This document shows positions 55,669-63,674 of a stretch of 64,000 nt of DNA, one piece after another. Position numbers and translations under genes: made by a program. The notes beneath the pieces were generated by a model. The model was given only the letters and a program-made list of their open reading frames with translations. It was not told where the DNA came from and ran no database searches. Position 1 is the first letter of the stretch. Every line of letters begins with the position of its first letter. Source of the stretch: Blastocatellia bacterium (GTDB lineage: Bacteria > Acidobacteriota > Blastocatellia > UBA7656); NCBI GenBank assembly GCA_035275065.1, contig DATENM010000140.1, forward strand, positions 1 through 64,000, read 5' to 3'.

Positions 55669-56124
55669 ATGAAACTGAAAGCACTGATGTTGTGCGCGCT
55701 GTTGTTTGCCGTGAGCGCGCAGGCCGTCGCCAAAGGGCCGAAACTCGACGGCGCGTACCGTTACGTCTCAACCACCTTCTCCGGCGGCAAGCAGACCGAC
55801 GCCGAGACCAAAGGCATGCTGGTCGTTCACGGCAAGTACATGGCGTTCGTGCGCGCTAACATTGACCGCAAGACATGGGATCAGCAGGAGCCCGCCGACG
55901 AGCGCACGAAGAAGATCGTCGCCGCTTACCAGGGGCTCGCGGCGACCTGCGGCGAGTACAGCGTGGAGGGCAACATCATCACCTTGCAACAACTGGCACA
56001 GGCCAGCCCGCTGACCATGGGCAAAGCCGTCAAGTGGGAATATAAGCTCGCAGGCACCACCCTGACGATCAAGCCGGTCGCCAATCCCGGCGTCGAATTC
56101 ACCTTTGAGCGCCTGCCGGAGTAG
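55669..56124 (+). CDS. Small exported lipocalin-like protein
   Basis: 151 residues, signal peptide MKLKALMLCALLFAVSAQAV. The mature part (LDGAYRYVSTTFSGGKQTDA, MLVVHGKYMAFVRAN, EYSVEGNIITLQQLAQAS, WEYKLAGTTLTIKP) looks like a lipocalin-type beta barrel often annotated DUF1579/lipocalin-like. GGAGG lies 8 bases before the ATG. Ligand unknown. Confidence 0.75.
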   Translation: MKLKALMLCALLFAVSAQAVAKGPKLDGAYRYVSTTFSGGKQTDAETKGMLVVHGKYMAFVRANIDRKTWDQQEPADERTKKIVAAYQGLAATCGEYSVEGNIITLQQLAQASPLTMGKAVKWEYKLAGTTLTIKPVANPGVEFTFERLPE

Positions 56125-56140
56125 GAAATAGTAGGCAGTC

Positions 56141-56278
56141 CCGTGGGGGCGCGATGTTTATAGTTGGCAGCAGCAAAAGAACCTCTGCCCTGTAGGGGCA
56201 CGATGTTGACATCGCGCCCCTGGCGGAGCTTGATTCTTTAAGGGCATTAGTGACTATATACATTGCGCTCCTAACGGA
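56141..56278. repeat. Nested palindrome, GTAGGAGCGCAATGTT family copy C
   Basis: Outer arms 56141-56164 (CCGTGGGGGCGCGATG + TTTATAGT) and 56253-56277; inner palindrome 56187-56231 (CCCTGTAGGGGCACGATGTT, complement after GAC). Same layout as 19599-19783 and 21829-21963 with more mismatches. It fills the gap ahead of the propeller gene. Confidence 0.75.
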
Positions 56279-56326
56279 GCCGAACCAGGCGCTTCTGACT
56301 ACCTACTGCTCTGGAGGAGGATTGTG

Positions 56327-59300
56327 ATGAAAGCAATGCGTGGGCTGGTATTGATCTGCACCCTCGCGGTCGCGGCGGGGCCGCTCGCGGCTTTTGCTCG
56401 ACAGGATAAGACTGTTGATAAGGCCGCCGCCAAGTCACGGGCCGAAGAGGTCAAAAAAGCCGAGAATCCCGGCCCGGTGCCGCAGGCCGGGGATAAAAAA
56501 GAAGAGGCGAAAAAGGAAGAGCCGAAAAAGGCCGACCCGTTCTCGACGCCGACCTTTAACGGCCTGCGCTTCCGGCTGATCGGCCCGGCCTTCACATCGG
56601 GGCGAGTCGTCGCGGTCGCGGTTGATCCGACCGACCACAGCCGTTACTTCGTCGGCGCGGCTTCGGGCGGCGTCTGGAAGACGACCAACTCCGGCACGAC
56701 CTGGACGCCGGTCTTCGATAATGAAGGCTCTTATTCAATCGGTGTCGTCGTCATCGATCCGAAGAACCCGTTGACCGTCTGGGTCGGCAGCGGCGAAAAC
56801 AATAGCCAGCGCAGCGTCTCTTACGGCGACGGCGTCTATCGCTCGGACGACGGCGGCAAGACCTGGAAGAACATGGGCTTGAAGGCTTCCGAGCACATCG
56901 GCCAGATCAGCATCGATCCGCGCGACTCAAATGTCGTTTACGTCGCGGCGCAGGGGCCGCTGTGGGGGCCGGGCGGCGAGCGCGGCCTGTTCAAGACCAC
57001 CGACGGCGGCAAGACATGGAAGCCTTCGCTCACCGTCAGCGAAAACACCGGCATCACCGACGTTGCGATTGATCCGAACAATCCCGACACGCTCTATGCC
57101 GCCGCCTATCAACGCCGCCGCCACGTCTACACGCTGGTCAATGGCGGCCCGGAGAGCGCGCTCTATAAATCAACCGACGCCGGCGCGACCTGGAACAAGC
57201 TGCGCGCCGGTTTGCCGACTTCCGAGATGGGCCGTATCGGCATCGCGATTTCGCCGGTTGATTCAAATGTGATCTATGCCTCTATCGAAGCGGCGGACCG
57301 CAAGGGCGGCATCTTTCGTTCGAGCGACCGCGGCGCGAGCTGGGAGCGGCGCAACCCTTACGACACCACGGCGATGTATTACGGCCACGTCTATTGCGAC
57401 CCGAAAGAGGTTGACCGCATCTATGTGCCGAACGTTTTGATGATGGTCTCGGACGATGGCGGCAGGACGCTGCGCCCGCTCGGCGAGCGCTCGAAGCACG
57501 TAGACAACCATGTCATCTGGATTGACCCGACTGACACCAACCGTTACCTGGTCGGCTGCGACGGCGGCCTCTACGAGAGCTTTGACCGCGGCGCCACCTG
57601 GGACTTCAAAGCGAACCTGCCCATCCCGCAGTTCTACGACATCACGACCGACAACGCGACGCCGTTTTATAACGTCTACGGCGGCACGCAGGACAACTAC
57701 AGCATGGGCGGGCCGTCGCGGACGCGCTCGATTTCCGGCATCGTCAACGCCGACTGGTTCGTCACGCAAGGCGGTGACGGCTTCCGCTCACAGGTTGACC
57801 CGGAAGACCCGAACACCGTCTACGCCGAGTTGCAGTACGGCAATCTGGTGCGCTTCGACAAGCGCACGGGCGAGCGCATGGGGATTACGCCGGCGCCGGG
57901 GCGCGGCGAAGCGGCGCTGCGCGTCAACTGGGACGCGCCGTTCATCATCAGCCCGCACTCAAGGACGCGGCTGTACTACGCCTCGAACAAGCTCTTCCGC
58001 TCGGATGATCGCGGCGACACCTGGACGCTGGTAAGCAACGACTTGACGCGCCAGCTCGACCGCAACAAGCTGCCGGTGTTTAACAAAATCCTGAGCGTTG
58101 ACGCCGTCGCCCGGCATGCTTCGACCGATCCATTCGGCAACGCCTCGGCGCTGTTCGAGTCGCCGAAGAAAGACGGGCTGGTCTATGTCGGCACCGACGA
58201 CGGCTTGATTCAAGTGACCGAAGACGCCGGCAAGAACTGGCGCAAGATCGATAGCTTCCCCGGCGTGCCCGAGATGACTTACGTGTCGCGGGTTACCGCC
58301 TCGCAGCACGACGCCAACACCGTCTATGCAGCGTTTGATAATCACAAGCGCAGCGACTTTGCGCCCTACCTGCTCAAGAGCACGGACGCGGGCCGCTCGT
58401 GGTCATCGATTGCCAGCAACCTGCCGAAGAACGGGCCGGTGCTGGCGATTGCCGAAGATCACGTCAACCCGAATCTGCTGTTCGTCGGCACCGAGTATGG
58501 CGTCTTCTTCACGATTGACGGCGGCAAGCGCTGGGTGCAGCTCAAAGGCGGATTGCCGACGATTGCGGTGCGCGACATCGCGATTCAGCGGCGCGAAAAC
58601 GACCTGGTACTGGCGACCTTCGGGCGCGGCATCTACATCCTCGACGACTACACGTCGCTCAGGAACCTCAGACCGGAAACGTTCACGCAAGAGGCGGCGC
58701 TCTTCCCCGTCAAAGACCCGCTGATGTACATCCAGTCGCAGCCGCTCGGCGGGCGCGGCAAGTCGTTCCAGGGCGAATCGTTCTACAACGCCGATAATCC
58801 GCCTTACGGCGCGACGTTTACTTATTACTTGAAAGAAGCGCCGAAGACGCGCAAGCAGTTGCGCCAGGAGGCCGAGAGGGAAGCTGAAAAGAGAGGCCAG
58901 CCCATCTATCAACCGACGCTCGAAGAGTTGCGCGCCGAAGACGAAGAGGAAGCGCCGACGGTCTTCTTGACGGTCAAAGACAGTGAAGGCCGTGTCGTCA
59001 GGCGGCTGACGGGGACGGCGGTGCCGGGCTTCAACCGCAGCCATTGGGATTTGCGCTATTCGTCGCCGGTGATTTCGCAGCGCCCGCCATCGCCTGAGGA
59101 AGAAATATTTGGCGACCCGCCGTCGGGGCCGCTGGTGCTGCCCGGCAAGTATTCGGTTTCGATGGCGCGGCGCGTCGGCGGCACGATCACGCCGCTCGGC
59201 ACGGCGCAGGAGTTCACCGTCTATGTCGAAGGCCAGGGCCAGATGAACCCGGCGGATCGCGCCGCGCTGGTCGAGTTCCAACAGAAAGTCGCGCGCTTGC

Positions 59301-59731
59301 AGCGGGCGGTCACCGGGACACTCGAAACCGCGAACCAGTTGAAGGCGCGGCTGGCGCTGATCAAGCGGGCGCTACAAGAGACGCCCACTGCCGATTTCAA
59401 GCTGACCGAGGACGCGCAGGCTATCGAGCGCAAGCTCGACGACCTGTTGCGGGCGCTGCGTGGCGACCAGACGGCGCGCTCGCGTAATCTGGACACGCCG
59501 CCTTCGATCAGCGACCGTGTCAACACGATACTCGGCGAGCAACGCATGTCCACCTCGCGCCCGACCCGCACGCAGCAGGATCATTACGCTGCCGCCGCCG
59601 CTGATTTTGAAGCGGCGCTGGCCGCCTTGCGCGCCCTGGTCGAAGGCGACCTGGCGCGGCTGGAAAAGGCGATGGAAGCGGCGGGCGCGCCCTGGACGCC
59701 GGGCCGCATCCCTGAATGGACAAACAATTGA
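56327..59731 (+). CDS. Large exported BNR/VPS10-type beta-propeller protein
   Basis: 1134 residues, signal peptide MKAMRGLVLICTLAVAAGPL, then a Lys/Glu/Pro-rich linker (~28-70). Repeated BNR/Asp-box turns (SDDGGKTWK, TTDGGKTWKP, STDAGATWNK, SSDRGASWER, STDAGRSWSS) run from ~85 to ~770, forming one or two beta-propellers of the sortilin/VPS10 or glycosyl-hydrolase type. A C-terminal helical part (~960-1130) has long charged helices (QKVARLQRAVTGTLETANQL). The family is abundant in Acidobacteria; substrate unknown. GGAGGAGG with 6-base spacing fixes the ATG. Confidence 0.86.
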   Translation: MKAMRGLVLICTLAVAAGPLAAFARQDKTVDKAAAKSRAEEVKKAENPGPVPQAGDKKEEAKKEEPKKADPFSTPTFNGLRFRLIGPAFTSGRVVAVAVDPTDHSRYFVGAASGGVWKTTNSGTTWTPVFDNEGSYSIGVVVIDPKNPLTVWVGSGENNSQRSVSYGDGVYRSDDGGKTWKNMGLKASEHIGQISIDPRDSNVVYVAAQGPLWGPGGERGLFKTTDGGKTWKPSLTVSENTGITDVAIDPNNPDTLYAAAYQRRRHVYTLVNGGPESALYKSTDAGATWNKLRAGLPTSEMGRIGIAISPVDSNVIYASIEAADRKGGIFRSSDRGASWERRNPYDTTAMYYGHVYCDPKEVDRIYVPNVLMMVSDDGGRTLRPLGERSKHVDNHVIWIDPTDTNRYLVGCDGGLYESFDRGATWDFKANLPIPQFYDITTDNATPFYNVYGGTQDNYSMGGPSRTRSISGIVNADWFVTQGGDGFRSQVDPEDPNTVYAELQYGNLVRFDKRTGERMGITPAPGRGEAALRVNWDAPFIISPHSRTRLYYASNKLFRSDDRGDTWTLVSNDLTRQLDRNKLPVFNKILSVDAVARHASTDPFGNASALFESPKKDGLVYVGTDDGLIQVTEDAGKNWRKIDSFPGVPEMTYVSRVTASQHDANTVYAAFDNHKRSDFAPYLLKSTDAGRSWSSIASNLPKNGPVLAIAEDHVNPNLLFVGTEYGVFFTIDGGKRWVQLKGGLPTIAVRDIAIQRRENDLVLATFGRGIYILDDYTSLRNLRPETFTQEAALFPVKDPLMYIQSQPLGGRGKSFQGESFYNADNPPYGATFTYYLKEAPKTRKQLRQEAEREAEKRGQPIYQPTLEELRAEDEEEAPTVFLTVKDSEGRVVRRLTGTAVPGFNRSHWDLRYSSPVISQRPPSPEEEIFGDPPSGPLVLPGKYSVSMARRVGGTITPLGTAQEFTVYVEGQGQMNPADRAALVEFQQKVARLQRAVTGTLETANQLKARLALIKRALQETPTADFKLTEDAQAIERKLDDLLRALRGDQTARSRNLDTPPSISDRVNTILGEQRMSTSRPTRTQQDHYAAAAADFEAALAALRALVEGDLARLEKAMEAAGAPWTPGRIPEWTNN

Positions 59732-59764
59732 GCGGCTGATCCAGGCAATCAACCGCCAGGAGGC

Positions 59765-60060
59765 TAGAGCGTGTTTTGAAATAGCGGTAAGCCCTGAAAG
59801 GGCTTCGGTCAATAGCCGATGGCAACGCCACCGGGAATCAATAGCCGATGGCAACGCCACCGGGAGTCAATAGCCGGTGGCAACGCCATCGGTCAGCAGC
59901 GAACGATGTCCCGACCCTGAAAGGGTCGCCGTGGTCGTAGACGGCGACCCTTTCAGGGTCGTTGACCGCTTGGCATGGCTTCCGTGGGCGTTGCTTCCGT
60001 GGGCGTTGCCCACGGCTATTGACAGCATCCCCTTCGGGGATATGTTCAAAACCCGCTCTA
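59765..60060. mobile_element. MITE-like element with TAGAGCG ends and 29-bp tandem repeats
   Basis: Ends TAGAGCGTGTTTTGAA (59765-59780) and TTCAAAACCCGCTCTA (60045-60060) form 16-base terminal inverted repeats with one mismatch. Inside are about three tandem 29-base units (59809-59892, core AATAGCCGATGGCAACGCCA) and several stems (CCCTGAAAGGG, GACCCTTTCAGGGTC, CCGTGGGCGTTGC). No open frame of note. The TIR start matches that of 19599-19783. Confidence 0.6.
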
Positions 60061-60212
60061 AGGACGCCAGGCCCCGTACTGTGGCATTCGGCTTGGCGCG
60101 CTTAGCGTTCGGGCGATTTCTTCTCTCCGCCCACCCGCACTTTTTCCCTTCCTCCGGCGACATTTGCGCCGGCCTAAAAAAAAATCCCGTCTGACGAAAA
60201 AGAATTGCGAGA

Positions 60213-60503
60213 TTCGAATTTCTTTTGCGTCTTTTCATAATAGAGGAAGGAGAAGCCACTAACGCTGATGGCGTTGATGCTTTTGGGTATTTGAATTCGG
60301 TTTATGGCGGCACCCCCTCCGCTCAAGCAAAGCTTTGCCGCCTGGTTCTGGCTGGTTCCTGCTTGCGCCAGCCATTTCCGCTCCGTGCTGGTGATCCCCT
60401 TCAGCCGAGCGGAAGAAAGAGCCTCAATCCTACCAAATCGACTTTCGCCTGAGAGTCATGGGGCTCACCTTTAAGGGCGCGACTGAGGGTCGCGCCCTTT
60501 TTT
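60213..60503 (+). ncRNA. Unassigned transcript between promoter-like site and terminator
   Basis: TTCGAA (60213-60218) and CATAAT (60236-60241), 17 bases apart, could start a transcript near 60248. It would end at the strong terminator 60473-60503. The ~255-base segment contains GGCGGCA...TGCCGCC and other stems, a purine-rich GGAAGGAG followed by an 8-codon frame, and a 55-codon frame (60305-60472) without a ribosome site. No riboswitch class, 6S, tmRNA, SRP or RNase P signature was recognised. Could be a small RNA, leader or remnant gene. Confidence 0.35.
60473..60503 (+). terminator. Intrinsic terminator upstream of haemoglobin gene
   Basis: Stem AAGGGCGCGAC/GTCGCGCCCTT with loop TGAG(G), then six T. 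Located 84 bases before the haemoglobin start, separate from that gene's 3' end. Confidence 0.8.
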
Positions 60504-60589
60504 GCTTCCCCCGGCGCGAATCCATTTCACACTGCCTCGCGTAATCATCGGCGACTTCAACCACTAACTATTTCTGAAGGAGAAAAGTG

Positions 60590-61042
60590 ATGCAGAAACG
60601 CTGGATTGGTTCACTTGTGGCTATCGCGCTGCTGGTCGCCGCGCTGGGCGCGGTCAGCCCGACAGCCGCGCAAGGCAAAGACACGCTCTACAAGCGGCTC
60701 GGCGGATATGATGCGCTGGCCGCCGTAACCGATGATTTCATCACTGCGCTGGCGACTGACCCGAAGCTGGGTCGCTTTTTTGTTGGCGCCAGCGACAACA
60801 GCAAGGCCCGCATCCGTCAGCTCGTCCTCGATCAACTCTGCGCCGCCACCGGCGGCCCGTGCGTCTACATCGGACGCGACATGAAGACCGCGCATAAGGG
60901 CCTGCGCATCACCGAAGACGACTGGAATACCGCCGTCAAGCACCTGGTCAACACCATGACCAAGTTCAAGGTCAAAGAGCGTGAGCAGAAAGAAGTCGCG
61001 GCGGCGCTATCGGGATTGAAAGCCGACATCGTCGAGCAATAA
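60590..61042 (+). CDS. Exported group 1 truncated haemoglobin
   Basis: 150 residues. A signal peptide (WIGSLVAIALLVAALGAVSP, cleavage near TAAQ) precedes a truncated haemoglobin fold: TLYKRLGGYDALAAVTDDF, FFVGASDNSKARIRQLVLDQ, CAATGGPCVYIGRDMKTAHK with the proximal His at ~108. AAGGAG lies 7 bases before the ATG at 60590 (GTG at 60587 rejected). Most truncated haemoglobins are cytoplasmic; export suggests periplasmic O2/NO chemistry or electron transfer. Two Cys could pair. Confidence 0.87.
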   Translation: MQKRWIGSLVAIALLVAALGAVSPTAAQGKDTLYKRLGGYDALAAVTDDFITALATDPKLGRFFVGASDNSKARIRQLVLDQLCAATGGPCVYIGRDMKTAHKGLRITEDDWNTAVKHLVNTMTKFKVKEREQKEVAAALSGLKADIVEQ

Positions 61043-61078
61043 CCCGGCCTCCTCCACTCCCTTTCATGGATTATCCTC

Positions 61079-61110
61079 AGAGGGTTCGCGCGAACCCTCT
61101 TTTTCTTTTT
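61079..61110 (+). terminator. Intrinsic terminator after haemoglobin gene
   Basis: 10-bp stem AGAGGGTTCG/CGAACCCTCT with a CG loop, followed by a T-rich run. It also faces the nadE 3' end. Confidence 0.85.
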
Positions 61111-61132
61111 CCATCAAGCAGAATGACCAGCG

Positions 61133-62872
61133 TTAGCTATGATACTTGTTGGTGATCGGCATGCGGCGGTCGCGCCCAAAAGCGCGCGGCGTGATCTTGA
61201 TGCCGGGCGGCGACTGGCGGCGTTTGTACTCTGCCGCGTCAACGCGATTGATGACCCAGCGCACGGTCTCAGGCGGGTAGCCGCGCTCGGCGATAGAGTC
61301 GGCATTCAGGTCTTTTTCGATGTACAGCTCCAGAATCGCGTCGAGCGTGGCGTAAGGCGGCAAGGTGTCCTGGTCGGTCTGGTCAGGGCGCAGCTCAGCC
61401 GACGGCGGACGAGTGATGATGTATTCGGGGATCAACGGGCGCGGGCCGCGCTCATTCACATAGTGGCACAACTCATACACCAGCATCTTCGGCACATCTT
61501 TGAGCAGCGCAAAGCCGCCGACCATGTCGCCATACAGCGTCGAATAGCCGACGCTCATCTCGCTCTTGTTGCCGGTTGACAGCACCAGCCCGCGAAACTT
61601 ATTCGACAGCGCCATCAAGATGTTGCCGCGAATGCGCGCCTGCAAGTTCTCTTCGGTCACGTCCTCGGCCAATCCGTTGAACGAAGGCGCCAGCATCTGT
61701 TTGTACTGCTCGAAGGTCTCTTGAATCTCGATGACCTGAAAATGGATGCCGAGATTGTCGGCCAGCGCCACGGAATCGCGCAACGATTCCGTAGACGAAT
61801 AGACCGTCGGCATAAAGACGGCGTTGACGTTATCGGCGCCAATCGCGTCCGCCGCGATCACCGCCGTCAGCGCCGAATCGATGCCGCCCGACAGCCCAAA
61901 GTAAACTTTATCAAAGCCATTCTTGCGCACATAATCGCGCGTCCCCATGACCAGCGCAAGGTAGGTTTCGGCGACCTCCGTGAGCTGCGAGTTGCCGGGC
62001 TCAGGCAGCGCGGCGCGATTGTTCGAGGGCTTCGGCAAGCCATTCAGATCGATCACGTCGAGCGCCGCGTCAGCCGAAACGCGCAGCTTTTCGCGGCGGC
62101 GGCGCGGGTCGTGCAGGCGCTCGGAAAAGACGCGCTCGACGTTGATGTCGGCGACGATCAAGTCTTCTTCAAACGCCTTGCCGCGCGCCGTGATGTGACC
62201 GTCTTCGTTGATCACCAGGCTGTTGCCGTCAAAGACCAGCTCGTCCTGGCCGCCGATGAGGTTGCAATAGACCAGCGCCACGGCGTTGTCTTCGGCGCGC
62301 GTGCAGAGCATGCGCTCGCGGTCGCGATTCTTGCCGGCGTGAAAGGGCGAGGCCGAGATGTTGACGATCAGGTGGGCGTCGCCTGCGAGCGCTTGCAGCT
62401 TCGTCGGCCCGCCCGGATACCAGATGTCTTCGCAGATGTTGACGCCGACGCGCGCTTCGCCGACGACGAAGACCGGGCAGCGCGTACCGGCTTGAAAATA
62501 GCGTTCCTCGTCAAAAACGCCATAGTTCGGCAGGAACGACTTGTGATAGACGTAGACCAGACGGCCTCCGGCAATCACCGCCGCCGCGTTATAAATATCC
62601 GAGCCGTCCGTGTCAACGAAGCCGACGACGACCAGCAGGTCGCCCGCCGCCGCGACGATGCGGTCGAGGGCGCGACGATTCTCGCGCACAAAGTGCGGCT
62701 TCATCAGCAAGTCTTCGGGTGGGTAGCCGGCGATGGCCAGTTCGGGAAAGGCAACCAGGTCAGCGCCCGCCTGGCGGGCGCGCTCAAGGTAGTCAAGAAT
62801 CAGGCCGGTGTTGCTGTCGAAAGCGCCGACGATTGGGTTGATCTGCGCGAGCGCGACACGAAGCGTATTCAT
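61133..62872 (-). CDS. nadE: Glutamine-dependent NAD+ synthetase
   Basis: 579 residues, the final step of NAD synthesis. The N-terminal amidase (nitrilase) domain has Glu44, Lys111 and Cys147 (NICEDI), supplying ammonia from glutamine. The C-terminal synthetase has the PP-loop SGGIDSA (~325), LVLSTGNKSEMSVGYSTLYG and the closing PPGIKITPRAFGRDRRMPIT. Length matches glutamine-dependent forms. It is downstream of BMC shell genes on the same strand, separated by a repeat; co-transcription is possible but not shown. Confidence 0.95.
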   Translation of the reverse strand: MNTLRVALAQINPIVGAFDSNTGLILDYLERARQAGADLVAFPELAIAGYPPEDLLMKPHFVRENRRALDRIVAAAGDLLVVVGFVDTDGSDIYNAAAVIAGGRLVYVYHKSFLPNYGVFDEERYFQAGTRCPVFVVGEARVGVNICEDIWYPGGPTKLQALAGDAHLIVNISASPFHAGKNRDRERMLCTRAEDNAVALVYCNLIGGQDELVFDGNSLVINEDGHITARGKAFEEDLIVADINVERVFSERLHDPRRRREKLRVSADAALDVIDLNGLPKPSNNRAALPEPGNSQLTEVAETYLALVMGTRDYVRKNGFDKVYFGLSGGIDSALTAVIAADAIGADNVNAVFMPTVYSSTESLRDSVALADNLGIHFQVIEIQETFEQYKQMLAPSFNGLAEDVTEENLQARIRGNILMALSNKFRGLVLSTGNKSEMSVGYSTLYGDMVGGFALLKDVPKMLVYELCHYVNERGPRPLIPEYIITRPPSAELRPDQTDQDTLPPYATLDAILELYIEKDLNADSIAERGYPPETVRWVINRVDAAEYKRRQSPPGIKITPRAFGRDRRMPITNKYHS

Positions 62873-62875
62873 AAG

Positions 62876-62979
62876 GCAGTTCTCAGTTACCAGTTCTCAG
62901 TTGTCAGTTCCGGCTGCATATCAAGAGAATAACAACCATTCGCGAGAACTAAAACTGACAACCGGCAACTGACCACTGC
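62876..62979. repeat. Inverted CAGTTCTCAGTTACCAG word arrays
   Basis: The left arm (62876-62909) has tandem CAGTTCT/CAGTTAC/CAGTTGT words; the right arm (62949-62979) has ACTGACAACCGGCAACTGAC. Same words as 14118-14193. It lies between the BMC-P gene and nadE. Confidence 0.75.
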
Positions 62980-63249
62980 CTAGCTGTTCACCTCGACGGT
63001 ATCAACGATGCCGACGACGGCGGCGTCAATCGGGCAGTCTTTGCAGCCGAACGCCATGCGCGCCGAGCTGCCTTGCACGATCAACACGGTCTCCTGGACG
63101 CCCGCGCCGACCGTATCCACAGCGACCACATGGCCTTTCTCGTCCTGGCCGTCAACGCCGACCAGCCGCGCCACGAGCAGCTTGCGCCCGTGCAGCCGAT
63201 CATCTTTGCGCGTCGCGACGACCGTTCCAACAATGCGTGCGAGTAGCAT
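62980..63249 (-). CDS. BMC pentamer shell protein (EutN/CcmL family)
   Basis: 89 residues from the ATG at 63249; the frame further right is a low-complexity shadow. MLLARIVGTVVATRKDDRLH, GRKLLVARLV, VAVDTVGAGVQETVLIVQGS and DAAVVGIVDTVEV match the BMC-P family that caps the vertices of microcompartments. The position next to a BMC-H gene supports it. Cys-containing FGCKDCPID loop is slightly unusual. Forms pentamers by family knowledge. Confidence 0.88.
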   Translation of the reverse strand: MLLARIVGTVVATRKDDRLHGRKLLVARLVGVDGQDEKGHVVAVDTVGAGVQETVLIVQGSSARMAFGCKDCPIDAAVVGIVDTVEVNS

Positions 63250-63319
63250 AATAGGGGTCGGGGGCCGGGGGTCGGGGGAAAGCGCGAAGCTTACCAGCCC
63301 CCGGCCTTGGCCCTCAGTC

Positions 63320-63607
63320 TCACTTTTCTCGTGACTCAAACGTGACGGGCAGGTTTTCGTCCACCGCCGAGTGCGGGCGCGGGATGACATGGACGCTGAC
63401 CAGTTCGCCGACGCGGCGGGCGGCGGCGGCTCCGGCGTCGGTCGCGGCTTTGACCGCCGCCACGTCGCCGCGCACGATGGCCGTCACCAATCCCGCGCCA
63501 ATCTTCTCGTAACCGACCAGTGTGACGTTGGCCGCTTTGACCATGGCGTCCGCCGCCTCGATCATCGCCACGAGGCCCTTCGTTTCGATCATTCCAAGAG
63601 CTTCCAT
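63320..63607 (-). CDS. BMC hexamer shell protein (BMC-H)
   Basis: 95 residues, a single BMC domain as in PduA/EutM/CcmK. It shows MEALGMIETKGLVAMIEAAD, AANVTLVGYEKIGAGLVTAI and VRGDVAAVKAATDAGAAAA, the full signature. AAGGAGA lies 6 bases before the ATG. It sits 70 bases upstream of the BMC-P gene; this gap holds a GGGGGCCGGGGG...CCCCCGGCC stem. It forms the facets of a protein shell, and its neighbours point to a sugar or aldehyde-processing compartment. Confidence 0.92.
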   Translation of the reverse strand: MEALGMIETKGLVAMIEAADAMVKAANVTLVGYEKIGAGLVTAIVRGDVAAVKAATDAGAAAARRVGELVSVHVIPRPHSAVDENLPVTFESREK

Positions 63608-63674
63608 TCAGTCTCTCCTTGTTGCGTTCGTTGTCGTGATGACGAATCTCAAACCTGAGTAGCCCGCCGCGCGA

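Noticed and set aside
60305..60472. 55-codon open frame
   Set aside because: No ribosome site, no motif, and it lies in a likely structured transcript; not called as a gene.
61721..62932. 403-codon plus-strand frame opposite nadE
   Set aside because: No motif or ribosome site; nadE motifs cover the other strand.
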